The notes beneath the pieces are model-generated. The model had not been told where the DNA came from. It did not search any database and was given only the letters and a program-made list of their open reading frames with translations. The position numbers and the translations under genes were made by a program. Positions 35,130 through 44,979 of a DNA stretch of 64,000 nt are shown piece after piece. The DNA comes from Paguma larvata (Eukaryota; Chordata; Mammalia; Carnivora; Viverridae), in the NCBI GenBank assembly GCA_030068075.1, contig CM057823.1, forward strand, positions 15,286,485-15,350,484, given 5' to 3'. How positions within the stretch are numbered: the first letter of the stretch is position 1; every line of letters begins with the position of its first letter.

Positions 35130-35890
35130 TTTACACGACTCATGCATATTCTTTAGCAATTTGCTTTTTCTCTGCCCAATACGGTTTTCAGATTTCTCAT
35201 GTTGATACACATTTGTGATTTACTCAGATGAGCTGTTTCATGGCACTCCATTTTAGGAGCTGTGCCCATTCCTACTTTTACAATTATTATTACAAATAGT
35301 ATTGTTACGAGCATCTTTGGTCATGCTTCTGAGGCGGCGTTTCCACTGGCATTTTTGGACCAGATAATTCTTTGTTGTAGAGCCGCCTGGGCATAGTAGG
35401 GTGCCTAGCGACATCTTTAGCTTCTGCCCACTAGATGCCAGTGACTCCTCCTTCCCTCCCCCACAACATTCCTGTCCCCCCCAGTGTGACAACCAAAAAT
35501 GTCTCCAGACGTGGCTAAATATCTCCTGGGGGGGCGGGGAACCTCTCTGCTGGAGAACCCGGGCTCTCGAGCACACATTTTGAGCGACATTACTGAAATG
35601 CTAAGTGTGCTTACTTCAGTCTACTGTGAAACTGCTCTCTAAAGTTGTACCAATTTCGCTTCTATCAACTGAAAAGGGTACTTATTACCCAACATCATCA
35701 GCAACACCGCACGTTAACTTACTCATTTTGGTAAGTCTTATTGTTTTAATTACTAGTTTAATTGCTGTTATCTGGTGGGGTTGAGTATTTCATGTTTATT
35801 GACCATCTGGGTTTCTTTCTCTGTGAACTCCTACACATATATTTTGCCCACTCATACTGAGTTATTTGACTTTTTCTTATTAATTAGTAG
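35130..35890 (-). mobile_element. Old L1 3'UTR, minus strand, split by hAT
   Basis: Antisense L1 wording on both sides of a DNA transposon: left TTCTCATGTTGATACAC and CATTTTAGGAGCTGTGCCC; right AAAGTTGTACCAATTTCGC, GGGTTGAGTATTTCATG and CATTTTTTGCCC-like TATATTTTGCCCACTC. Highly diverged. Continuity across 35345-35578 implies the hAT inserted into the L1. Confidence 0.65.
35345..35578 (-). mobile_element. Non-autonomous hAT DNA transposon
   Basis: Plus strand reads ACCAGATAATTCTTTGTTG, TAGCTTCTGCCCACTAGATG, GTGTGACAACCAAAAATG, TCTCCAGACGTGGCTAAATA and TGGAGAACCCGGG: the reverse complement of a well-known mammalian hAT (MER-type) element. No transposase. The open frames on both strands here are transposon-derived, not genes. 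Confidence 0.8.
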
Positions 35891-35914
35891 GACTTAAAAA
35901 ATGATCGCTGAATA

Positions 35915-36260
35915 CAAAATCAAATCCATCCCTTCATTCTTTCCACACGTATCTGTTGAGCACATACTATGGGCTCCAAACCATCCTTTAGGTGCCAGGA
36001 ACATAGCAGTGAATCAAACAAAAAAAAATTTTCTATCCTCATGGAGTTCATATTCTTGCAGGGAGAAACAAACAAGAAGTAAAATAAAAAAGGAAACTGT
36101 ATAGCATATTGGAAGGTATTACTTCCTACAGGGAAGAAGACTGTAAGGAAAAGAGATAGGGAATGTCAAAGTGGGGAGGTCACAATTTTAAGTAGGGCGG
36201 CGAGTTAAGACTCCATTGAGAAGATGACATTTTAACACAGCTCAGTAAGGAAGTGTTTTG
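35915..36260 (-). mobile_element. L2 fragment, minus strand
   Basis: Antisense L2 3' wording in order: TGTTGAGCACATACTATGGG, GGTGCCAGGAACATAGCAG, CCTCATGGAGTTCATATTC, GGGAGAAACAAACAAG, and GAGAAGATGACATTTTAAC with CAGCTCAGTAAGGAAGTG. Typical diverged mammal-wide L2. Confidence 0.8.
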
Positions 36261-36368
36261 GGATCTTTTTAATCTGATGTTGGTCATTGGGCTGCACTCA
36301 GCGTCTCCAGGTACACAGACCAGCTTTTCACTTTTCAGCATCTTTTGTCACCAGAAAGGTTTTTTCTA

Positions 36369-36426
36369 AAATATATATTTGAAAAACATTTTAAATATTT
36401 TAAATATTTTTCAAATATGTATATTT
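36369..36426. repeat. AT-rich imperfect inverted repeat
   Basis: Left arm AAATATATATTTGAAAAA pairs with right arm TTTTTCAAATATGTATATTT (36407-36426) apart from a two-base indel. The 20-base centre is itself largely self-complementary. It lies just before the tail side of the SINE at 36430. Confidence 0.85.
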
Positions 36427-36429
36427 AAA

Positions 36430-36436
36430 AGTTCAT

Positions 36437-36472
<36 letters not shown>

Positions 36473-36484
36473 AGTGGGGGAGCA

Positions 36485-36519
<35 letters not shown>

Positions 36520-36639
36520 AAATCCCAAGCAGGCTTGATGCTGTCAGCACAGAGCCCGATGCAAGACTTGAACCCATAAAGCCATGAGATCATGACCTGA
36601 GCTGAAACCAAGAGTTGGATGCTTAACTGAGTGAGCCAC
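36430..36639 (-). mobile_element. CanSINE lacking its first bases
   Basis: Minus-strand copy whose head stops at GTGGCTCACTCAG; the usual leading GGGGCACCTGG is absent, so it is slightly 5' truncated. Two long GA/TC runs (36440-36468 and 36487-36518) are microsatellite-like. No clear TSD. Confidence 0.92.
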
Positions 36640-38450
36640 AATTAATATTTTCTTTTGTAGTTTGGGCTTTTGATAAAAGTCTTAAATTCTTCCACACCCT
36701 GATGTTGTCAAGATGTTCTCTTATGTTTTCTAAAACTTTCATGATTCTGCTTTTCATCTACAAGTCTTTGATCCATCTTGAGTTTGTTTTTGTGGCTGGG
36801 ATATATTAGGAATCTAATCTATCTTTATATGGCTAGCACCATTTATTCAGTGCTGTATCCCATCCCTGTCAACTTACACAATGCTCTGTCTGTTATTACA
36901 GACATTTACAGAGGGGGCATTATACTTCTGTTTCTCGGCTCTCTTTTCTGTTTCCTTGGTCTACAGGTTCATCCCCATGACAAGATCATAATTTTAATAA
37001 AGTTTTCTAGCTAATCCAGATCTTTGCAGTATGAATTTCCTATTCTTTTCATTTCTCTTCAAAGTCTTGCTTGTTTTCCATTCTTTTTTCTTCCATGTGA
37101 ATTGTTAGATCATCTCACCGAATTCTGTAAAATAAACAAACGAAATTAATCCTGCTCAGGTTTTGATGGAAATTTCACTGAAATGCTGAAGTGTTGTTGG
37201 CTTAATGTAAGGAAAATTGTGGTTTATAGGATAATATATTGTTAATTCCATTCTTATGGTTTTATTTTATGGCATTTAATAATCATAATTGTCTTTATTG
37301 AAAAATCATCTGCAATTCTTTGTTATGTATTTTTCTGTACCTCTTAATTTTGTTCCTAATTGGAAATGATATCTGTTTTGAGTTTCGTTTTGTATGAAAC
37401 TGCATGCTGCTGGTGTTTGAGAATGCTTTGTGCTTTGTGTATTTTGTTTCTATCATCATTGGTGACCGTGTTCTGATAGGTAGGTTCTCAGTATCCTCAC
37501 TTGGAATTTCGGAGTAGCTAAACAGAGGTGGATGATAATAGCTTTGTTTCTTTCTTTTCAATCTTTATCCCTTTTATTTTACGTTTTCATGGTCTTACTG
37601 TGGTAACAAAGTGGAATAAGATGTTGACCAAGAATTTTATCTTACCCCTAAACTTAGAGCAAATACTTTTAAAATTTTACCACCAAGTTGGATGTTTGAC
37701 AGGATCCTCTCTTCTTGACTTGTCAAAGGTTTTGTCATGAATTCAGGTGAGGGTGATTAGCACAACGGTTTTCTGGAATCTTCACATTAAAAATGTGATG
37801 AATTTTACATTTTTCTAATGATATAGCATGCTTTCCTGAGAAAATTTCTACTTTGTTCTGATGGGTTCTGCAAAGTACCATGTTGGATTTGGGTGATATA
37901 ATTTATTTGCATCTCTGTTCAAGAGTGAGATTTTCCAGTAATTTTCCTATATTTAATATTCTTGTTCTGTTTGGTGTTAAGGTTGTTTTTGTCTCATAAA
38001 ACGAGTGAAGAGAGGCTCTCCCTCTTTTTTTCTACTAAGTGCCATGATTTATAAAATATTGAGATTTATATTTTTCCTTAAAAACTTAAAATGGAACTCC
38101 CCTATTAAACGGGATGGATGCTTTCTATTTAGTTTAGCATCATTTCCGTAAGTTATGATATTCTAGGAAATAGCCCATTTTGTTTACATTGTCAAATTTA
38201 TTTCCCAAAGAGTGGTTCATAGGATCTTCTTATGCCTTTTAACGACTTGCTATTGCATTGACAATTATGCTGTCTTTTTCATTAAAAAATAATTTTTATC
38301 TGATGTCTCTTTTTTATTAGCCTCCCTAAGGTTTGTATACTTTATTAATCTTTAAAAGAACAAGTCTTTGATGTTATTTATCTTCTCTCCTGATTTTTTG
38401 TTTCTTAAATTATTTGCTTCATTTTTTTTTCACTTTGCATTTGCTCCATG
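36640..38450 (-). pseudogene. Very old L1 ORF2 fragment, minus strand
   Basis: Antisense ORF2 wording over 1.8 kb: TTTGGGCTTTTGATAAAAG, AAGTCTTTGATCCATCTTGAG, AGCACCATTTATTCAGTG, ATTTTGTTTCTATCATCATTGG, AGAATTTTATCTTACCCC, GATGTCTCTTTTTTATTAGCC, TTTATTAATCTTTAAAAGAAC and TTGATGTTATTTATCTTC. This is reverse-transcriptase-region sequence read 3' to 5'. It is too decayed for any continuous frame. Confidence 0.8.
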
Positions 38451-38504
38451 ACATAACTTAATGTAATTTATAATAAATTATGGGAAGAAATTCAAAACAA
38501 GCTA

Positions 38505-38705
38505 TTCTATGGCAGTGCTGTTCCACACAACACTGTGATGATGAAGATACTCTCTAATGTGTATCGTCCAAGACCGTAGCTACCTACCGCGTGTGGCTAT
38601 TGAGCCCTTGAAACGGGGCTAATCGACCGAGAAACTAAAGGTTAAAGTTAGTTTTGGTTAGCTTACATTTACGTGTTAAAACTCCCCAAATTACTGTGTT
38701 TTCTT
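38505..38705 (+). mobile_element. Non-autonomous hAT (Charlie-type) fossil
   Basis: CAGTGCTGTTCCACACAAC, CTGTGATGATGAAGATAC, CCGCGTGTGGCTATTGAGCC, CTTGAAACGGGGCTAATCG and TTAAAGTTAG match in order the common mammalian hAT repeat ('cagtgctgtccaatagaa ... tgtggctattgagcacttga'). No transposase remains. Confidence 0.8.
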
Positions 38706-39019
38706 ACAATTTCTTTATGTAATTGCGACAATCTTCCCATCTTTTCTTTATTGTTAAGTTCATATGCGATTAGAAATATATCTTCCTAATGAATTGTTCC
38801 TTTTATCTTTTGTAGTGATTATCTCTCTATTCTTCTTGTCCTTGTTGTCTCTGTGTGCTAAGGTGTAGATTTTTTTTTTTTTTTTCTGATCCCGTTTACG
38901 TGTCATGGCTCCTCAGAGGGGTTTTGGTTACGGCCCTCCCCTTGCATGGACCCAGAGTCTTAGGCTGCTACCCTCACTCAAGTGCAGAACTCAACTCCTT
39001 ACATGACCTAGCCTGACAT

Positions 39020-39240
39020 TCCAGCCAAGCTTCAGTATTAGCTTGGTGTTTGATCTTCATTTCTAGCTCAGCTATGCATTGTTCAAAAAGTATTAGATCG
39101 ACATCCACTTGAATCAAAGCATCATAGGCCAAGAACTTAGTCTGTCCACTGCCATGACTTAAAGTCTGGATAAGTTATTGGCACAGAGTAACAGTTCAGT
39201 AAATATTTGCCAAAAGAAAAGGCTAAATGAACTTCCCCCA
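39020..39240 (+). mobile_element. L2 3' end
   Basis: CATCATAGGCCAAGAACTTAG, TCTGTCCACTGCCATG, ATTGGCACAGAGTAACAG and TCAGTAAATATTTGCC fit the L2 3' end in sense. A second, very similar L2-like end lies at 39600-39760. Confidence 0.75.
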
Positions 39241-39599
39241 CTTTCCCATTTGTGTGTGTGTATTCTGGACGGGAGGGGCATTTCTGCATGGTTATAGTGG
39301 GATCCTTTCTAGACTGTCTAATTAGCACTAAGCAGACACACCGCCTACAAAAACGGGGGTGGGTGCATTCATTCTACCACATCATCTACTGGATGACCCC
39401 CAGAAAAACCCTGATCCTATTAGCCTCCAGTCCAGTTACCCAAACCCAGAATCCTTCCTTTCCCCCTTAAGCCTCCCATTTCCAGAGTATTCAACCTGGC
39501 TACAGCACCTTCCCCCAACTTTATAACCTACATCTCACCTCCAACTCCAGCTCCTGCTGAAACCTGATTCTCAAACCCTCCGACCCCCTGCCCCTGCTT

Positions 39600-39760
39600 C
39601 CAAACACGCCCTACCAAGCATCCACCTGAATCCAAGCATCATGAGGCCAAGGACTTGGTTTTGCTCACTGCTGCACCCCAAAGCCCAGGGGAGTGCCCTG
39701 GCACGGAGGAGGAGCTCAGTAAATATATGCTGAATAAAATAAAGGATGAATGAACTTAAC
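39600..39760 (+). mobile_element. L2 3' end, second copy
   Basis: CATCATGAGGCCAAGGACTTG, GTTTTGCTCACTGCTGCACC, GAGTGCCCTGGCACGG, GAGCTCAGTAAATATATGC and GGATGAATGAAC are typical L2 3' wording. Shares CATCCACYTGAATCMAAGCATCAT with the copy at 39100, so a local duplication is possible. Confidence 0.8.
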
Positions 39761-39930
39761 CACTACTCACACTAAAGTATTGTCTGGTACCAATTTACAA
39801 CATGCAATTAAAAGCTTCTGCTTTACGGTAAAACAAAAATAGCAGAAATATGTAGCCTGAAGCTTGGTTGTACAATTTTAGGTGTTTTTTTTTTTTGTTT
39901 TGTTTTGTTTTTAAGTTTTCCAGTATGTGG

Positions 39931-40116
39931 AGGCGCCTGGGTGGCTCAACATTGGTTCAGGTGACAAACGCGGGGTCTGTGAGTTCAAGCCCTGCATCGG
40001 GCTCTGTGCTGACAGCTCAGACACTGGAGCCTGCTTTGGATTCTGTGTGTGTCTCTCTCTCTGCGCCTCCCCTGCTCATGCTCTCTCTCAAAAATAAAGA
40101 TTAAAAAACATTTTTT
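39931..40116 (+). mobile_element. CanSINE with internal promoter deletion
   Basis: Head AGGCGCCTGGGTGGCTCAAC is followed directly by ATTGGTTCAGGTGAC, so part of the tRNA-like promoter region is missing. The middle GTGCTGACAGCTCAGA and the tail are present. TSDs at 39911-39930 and 40117-40136 both end TTTTCCAGTATGTGG and differ by one base. Confidence 0.96.
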
Positions 40117-40136
40117 TTAAATTTTCCAGTATGTGG

Positions 40137-40348
40137 GGGCACTGTGTGGCTCAGTAGGTTGAGGGTCTAATCCCGCCCAGGTCATGATCTTCCGGTTGGT
40201 GAGTTTGAGCTCGTCATCCTGAGGCAGCTCGCCTGCTGTCTCCTGTCAGCGAGGAGCCTGCTTGGGAGCCTCTGTCCTCGTCTTTCTCTGCTCCTCCCCC
40301 ACTTGTTCTGCACGGACACTCGCTCTCAAAAAATAAACACACAAAAAA
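40137..40348 (+). mobile_element. Diverged CanSINE at the same target
   Basis: Begins GGGCACTGTGTGGCTCAGTAGG directly after the TSD of the previous SINE and ends CTCAAAAAATAAACACAC. Strongly diverged in the middle. The sequence after it, GTTTCCACTGTGTGACG (40349 on), looks like a degraded third copy of the same target. Confidence 0.85.
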
Positions 40349-40364
40349 GTTTCCACTGTGTGAC

Positions 40365-40870
40365 GATACCTTAAAATCCCACACCACAGTTTCCAATATA
40401 AAACCGAGTGGCAGACAAAAGGTAAGAAAACCTAAGTTCTCTGATATCAGAAACAAATATGCAAGGGAAAAACTCTGCTGGAAAATTTAATTCCCAGCCT
40501 CAGTTTCCAATTCAAAACAAACGAACCAAAAAAGAAAACTGTTTCTTTAAAGAAATTTTCTCCCACATTTCTGGACCTGAAGTAGGGAAGGAAAAAGAAG
40601 GGCCTTTTGTTTGGATTTTGTTTAAAGTTCCCTAGCCTCAGTTTTTAAAGAAATAAACAGAGTTTTCAAATAAAATAAGCCACAAAATAGCAGCCCAAAG
40701 CCCCAAGGCAAAATTTTGGTAAACGCTTTTTAAAAAAAATCTCCCAAGCTCGGTTTCCAATTAAACAATCAGAAAAACATACAAATATACAAACTAACTT
40801 TTTTCTTAAAGAGGCTGCCCCCTACATTTTCTGAAACCCCCACAAAAGTTTTTTAAAAACTCACCTTTTT
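40365..40870. repeat. Degenerate four-unit tandem array
   Basis: The anchor CAGTTTCCAATWYAAAAC recurs at 40387, 40501, 40639 (degraded to CAGTTTTTAAAG) and 40751 (CGGTTTCCAATTAAAC). Spacings are 114, 138 and 112, so every second unit is about 250 apart. Units 2 and 4 also share CTTTAAAGA...CATTTTCTGAA-type sequence. Overall A-rich, no gene. Not a satellite I recognise. Confidence 0.6.
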
Positions 40871-40999
40871 TTAAGTGAAAAAAAAAGTCTTTAAAAAAAT
40901 AATAAAAACCACCTATCTGATCCTTGGTCAGAACCCCAATTACAAAGAGCTAAAACTGGATGCACTTAATAAGCTTCCCTCTCCTCTGTCAGCTTAGAA

Positions 41000-41720
41000 A
41001 TAAAGGGCTGCGGAAGGATTTGGCAGGACCGCCGGCCTCAGAGCGGAGAGCTACGCGAAACCCAGTGCGCATGCTCCGGAGGCCTACCTTCCCAGGAGAG
41101 CTTTTCCCCCAGGCAGCTCTGAAGGTGGGTGGCCTGGCCGCACCCAGACCTCGGCCTGCTGCTGCATCTTGTAATCCCCGAGGAGGGGAAAGTGCCCCGA
41201 GAGTGACAAGTGGGATTTGAAGAAAATTTCTAATTTCTCTGAAGAAGGTGGTCTTGCGGGCCTTCTCACTGGGAGCTGACTAGGCAGAAATGTTAGGTAA
41301 TTTTTCATGCTTTTTTCCTGGAATAGGTTCAAAGCCTCTTATTACTGAGGGTGGTGCGGGGGACAGGGAAGGGAAGGGAAGGGAGGTGTTAAAAAGGTCT
41401 TTGATGACCTTATGGTAATGAACGCCAAACATCTAAAAAATCTTACGATAACACGCGCTACTCCTGGAGATCCTGCTCGGAAAGCAGCTGGCACCTTGGA
41501 CCCCAGTTCTCCCCTCTCCCAGGGGTCCCGGGAGGGGGGGCTGTAGCAAGCTGCCCCTCCTGCTTCCGTTGCCAGTTCTGTTATCTCCCACTCCCGGGAA
41601 GTCTTTGGGGAAGTCTGCCCACCTTCCTTCCCGCTTTGGTTGAGGCGGGCTGTGATAGCCTCTGCGCTAGCTGGAACGGTGGGGGGCAATCTCACACTTG
41701 TACCTAGGCTGGTCCTTGAC
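41000..41720. other. CpG-rich segment, candidate promoter-like DNA
   Basis: About 12 CpGs in 41009-41200 and 12 more in 41440-41700, counted by eye, far above neighbouring DNA. The NRF1-like TGCGCATGCTC sits at 41066-41076. No splice-consistent first exon or recognisable gene starts here. Could be a small CpG island, an orphan promoter or an unrecognised GC-rich repeat. Confidence 0.4.
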
Positions 41721-41807
41721 CTCTCTTTCTCCCCGTTCCTTTGTTTGGGGATTCAGAAAACTGAACTTGTCACAGACAGTTCATTTTCTATGAAAAAGAC
41801 AAAGCTA

Positions 41808-42037
41808 GGGGCACCTGGATGGCTCCGTTGGTTAAGCGCGCGACTTCGGCTCAGGTCATGATCTCTCAGTTAGTGGGTTGGAGCCCCACGCGTCGGGCTC
41901 TGTGCTGACAGCTCAGAGCCTGGAGCCTGCTTCGGATTGTGGGATTGTGTCTCCCCCTCTCTCTGTCCCTCTCCCCACTCACACTCTGTCTCTCAAAAAT
42001 AAAGATTAAAAAAATTTTTTTAATTAAAAAAAATAAT
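41808..42037 (+). mobile_element. Cat-type CanSINE
   Basis: GGGGCACCTGGATGGCTCCG, ACTTCGGCTCAGGTCATGATC, GTGCTGACAGCTCAGAGCC, with a small internal duplication (GGATTGTGGGATTGTG) before the CT-rich part and a long A-rich tail. TSD AAGACAAAGCT at 41796-41806 and 42038-42048. Confidence 0.96.
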
Positions 42038-42049
42038 AAGACAAAGCTT

Positions 42050-42895
42050 AAAAAATGTTTTAGTATTCTACAAAGCTTTTCCAGATAGAAATCCTCCCAG
42101 AGAAAAGGGTCTGGGAAACCCATTCCTGGCTCCCAAACACAGTTATCGAGGGGGGGGGAAGTTTTGACATCCTGTGAGTTTAACGTTGTGGGAAAATAAA
42201 ATTTACAGAAGAGAAGGCGCACTTGGGTTTTGAGAACCGTTCTCAATTCCTTGGGAGCAATTCCTGTTGTCCTCTGATGAAATTCCAGAGATGCTGGGCT
42301 TCGGGGCGCCGATGGCTTGCCTGTCCCCAGCACCCTAGGGAAGCTCTTTAATACCTAAACAGACACAGGAGATGAACGAAGCCTTGGGTCTTTGTCAGGT
42401 TTAGGCCGGAACCAAGAGTCCTACATAAAGTGAGAACCGTCAAAAGATTCCTCCCTTACTGAAAGGAAGATCTAGAAATAAACCCAGCACAGCACAGGAG
42501 ACAGCGAGGAGGCAAGTATGTTTGTCCCTTCTGCCATGGGGCCAGGACCAGACGTCCTGAGACAATGTGTTCTCCATCATTCGAGAGTTAATTGCTTTCT
42601 CTTGCCTTTTGTGCAGAAAACCAAAACACGGTGTTATTTATCTGCTCTCACTGTTCCATATTATTCTAATATTGTCTTTAATTATAACCAGAATGACTTC
42701 CTCCCAGCCAGCGAAGCGGCCTGCTCTTTCTAGACTAGAAACTCTCTGTGATCAGAGACTACGAATGCCTGTTGGGCGCGACAGCCCCAATCCCAGCACA
42801 TGGGAAGCGTCTTCGTGTCTGGCGACTGTGTACTCTGGCCCGGATGGTCCCTCCTTCTCTGTGTTTTTGTGGATAGTTCTCTTGCCATTTATTAA
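42050..42895. other. Unique sequence, possible L2 remnant
   Basis: TTTCTAGACTAGAAACTC near 42729 loosely recalls the L2 phrase 'tagactgtaagctc' but is not enough to call. Two overlapping plus-strand frames around 42518-42941 lack motifs. Confidence 0.4.
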
Positions 42896-42899
42896 AGAT

Positions 42900-43090
42900 A
42901 CATGGTCTGTTGAGGTGATTGATATACACTATCCTGTTTAACAATAATTTTGCAAGGTAGGGATTATCAAATCATTTCAGAGTCAAGAACCCTTAATTCG
43001 AAGAACATGGTGCTCAGAGCCAGAAAGCAGGGGTTTTGGGATTTGAATTCGAAACTATCTGACTCGAAAGCATTTGATTTTTTTCTTCCA
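42900..43090 (-). mobile_element. MIR fragment, minus strand
   Basis: Antisense MIR wording: CACTATCCTGTTTAACAATAA, GGTAGGGATTATCAAATC, GGTGCTCAGAGCCAGAAAGC and GGGATTTGAATTCGAAAC with CTATCTGACTCG. The order is that of the MIR core and tRNA-like head in reverse. Confidence 0.75.
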
Positions 43091-43094
43091 TGTG

Positions 43095-43985
43095 CTGTTG
43101 CCTCTCACGTATCCTATGCAGAATTTAAAACCCAGAGCCAGCCTTCCCCCAGCCTCCAGGCAGCAGTGTGTTGGAGCTGGCTAGCAGAAGCCAACTGTGA
43201 GCGACTCTACCTAACTCACGTTCAAGGACGTCCCATCAGTCAGTACCTGATCACATTAGCTGCGGTGGAATGAACCGTGATGGAAATAGTCACACCACAA
43301 AAATTAGCAAATACTCCAAGTCAGTGCTTGCCAGAGGACTGATCATTAAACATATACCAGCACATAACTGTCCTCAAACTATAGTGATCGCTCCTTCCGA
43401 GTTCCGTTGTACATTTTAGAATTAATTTTAGGGTCTTCTAAGCTTTACATCAATAAGTCTTATCAACGCAGACCACCTAGTGGAGAACTTAGTAAATACT
43501 TCGATCTTTTAGGTTCAAGACACTATAAAACAGAATTGGATTTTTAAGGACTAAGATGTGTTATAAAGGCGCTCAATCGACCAGCAGAGGGAGCCTAATT
43601 CCCAAATAGTCGTCTTTTCTGGAATACGGCAGTGTGAGGCAAAGGAAAAAAATAGAAGACCTGGCTTTGATAAGATTTGTCAGAAATGCAAATATACATT
43701 AGGACTAAATAGAGACAAAGCCTTTTCAAATCAAGTTATAGTGGCGGAATAAGTATGCATTACCCACGCTCCTGGAAATAAAGGAGGACCTTGTCCAAAA
43801 GATCTGGTAGAAAGAACAAATAAAGAACTCAGAATTTTACAGGGCCAGGCGTTTTTCCTGACGGAAAACCAGAAATACTATGCATTTTGAATTCTCCTTT
43901 TAGAATACATAAACTGCAATTTTCACACAGCTTATTAAGATAGTCCAGGTTCTTTAAATCATACCCTCCGAACAGTCTAAATCTC
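43095..43985. other. Unique sequence with CTCF-like site
   Basis: No gene or firm repeat recognised. A CTCF-like core is at 43581-43594 on the plus strand. Confidence 0.4.
43581..43594 (+). promoter_or_regulatory. Weak CTCF-like motif
   Basis: CCAGCAGAGGGAGC against CCASYAGRKGGCRS: one mismatch, but at the usually conserved C of GGC. Oriented away from the stronger motif at 30156 (divergent). Prediction from motif only. Confidence 0.3.
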
Positions 43986-43991
43986 AGTGGA

Positions 43992-44191
43992 GGGGCACCT
44001 GGGTGGCTCAGTTGGTTAAGCGCCTGACTCAGGTTTGGCTCAGGTCGTGATCTCACAGTTCGGGAGCCCCATGTGGGGCTCTGTGCTAACATCGTGGAAC
44101 CTGCTTGCAATTCTCTCTTTCCTCCCCTCTCTCTGCCCCTCCTCTGCTGGCTCTCTCCATCTCTCTCTCGAAATAAATAAATGAACTTTAC
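43992..44191 (+). mobile_element. CanSINE
   Basis: GGGGCACCTGGGTGGCTCAG, TTTGGCTCAGGTCGTGATC, GTGCTAACATCGTGGAACC and tail AAATAAATAAATG. TSD ATCTCAGTGGA at 43981-43991 and 44192-44202, perfect. The B-box side has a small deletion. Confidence 0.95.
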
Positions 44192-44429
44192 ATCTCAGTG
44201 GAATTTTTAAAAACTTGACAAGATTACAGATTAAAGTAATGAGAATTAAAGTAAATTAAAGTAATGAGAAAGGAGAAGAACTTTTCCAAGAGGAGACTTT
44301 CAGATTTAGCATCATACCATCTAGCATAATAGTTAACATAGTGTGACACATGTGCAAAACCATGCAGATCACGAGAACATCATGGATTATATAGACCTAA
44401 GTACTTGGGATTTGATTACAGTGGCATAT

Positions 44430-44541
44430 CAGGAACACCTGGCTGGCTCAGTCGGTGAAACCTGTGATCTTGGTCTCGGGGTTGTGGACTTGAGCACCAT
44501 GCTGGGTGTGGAGGTTTCTTAAAAATAAAAGCTTAAAAACA
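44430..44541 (+). mobile_element. Short CanSINE, older subfamily
   Basis: GGAACACCTGGCTGGCTCAG, TCGGGGTTGTGGACTTGAGC, GCTGGGTGTGGAGGTTTC and tail TAAAAATAAAAGC. About 100 bases without the CT-rich region, like the copy at 29236 but in the opposite orientation. Confidence 0.85.
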
Positions 44542-44544
44542 TAA

Positions 44545-44975
44545 AATGGCAGGCTAAATTGGTGGGAGAATTGAGAATCATTCAGCAAACGGTGTTAGAA
44601 TAATTATTTTGGGACCAAAATTAAATAATTCTCTCTCTCTGGCCTCCATGTTGTATTCTGCACACAGATACATACATTTCTTGACATAAACAAATGTACC
44701 TTTTGATGCAAAGGGATCATAGGTGATCAGCTTTGTTGGTGATCAGCTCTCCACGTGAACAAAATGCTGGGAAACCACACGTGGTCAACACCCCCTCTCT
44801 CTGTCCACTGACTCTGTTTCCCCTGCAGGATGGTCTCAGTGTGTACCACAGATGGGCTCTCCTCAGGGATGGAGAACATGGCCGCCACGGTTCTGAGCAA
44901 AGTGAGCTAAGAGCAAACAGCACTTCTCTCCTTCAGCTTCAGTGGATAAAATCTCAGGAATTTCTTTCTTTTCTT
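44545..44975. other. Unique sequence with paired E-boxes
   Basis: No gene recognised. A 16-base near-tandem repeat (GGTGATCAGCT at 44722 and 44738) is followed by two palindromic CACGTG sites at 44752-44757 and 44778-44783. Overlapping open frames on both strands lack motifs. Confidence 0.4.
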
Positions 44976-44979
44976 TTTT

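Noticed and set aside
35401..35583. Plus- and minus-strand open frames around 35253-35583
   Set aside because: They lie in an hAT transposon fossil.
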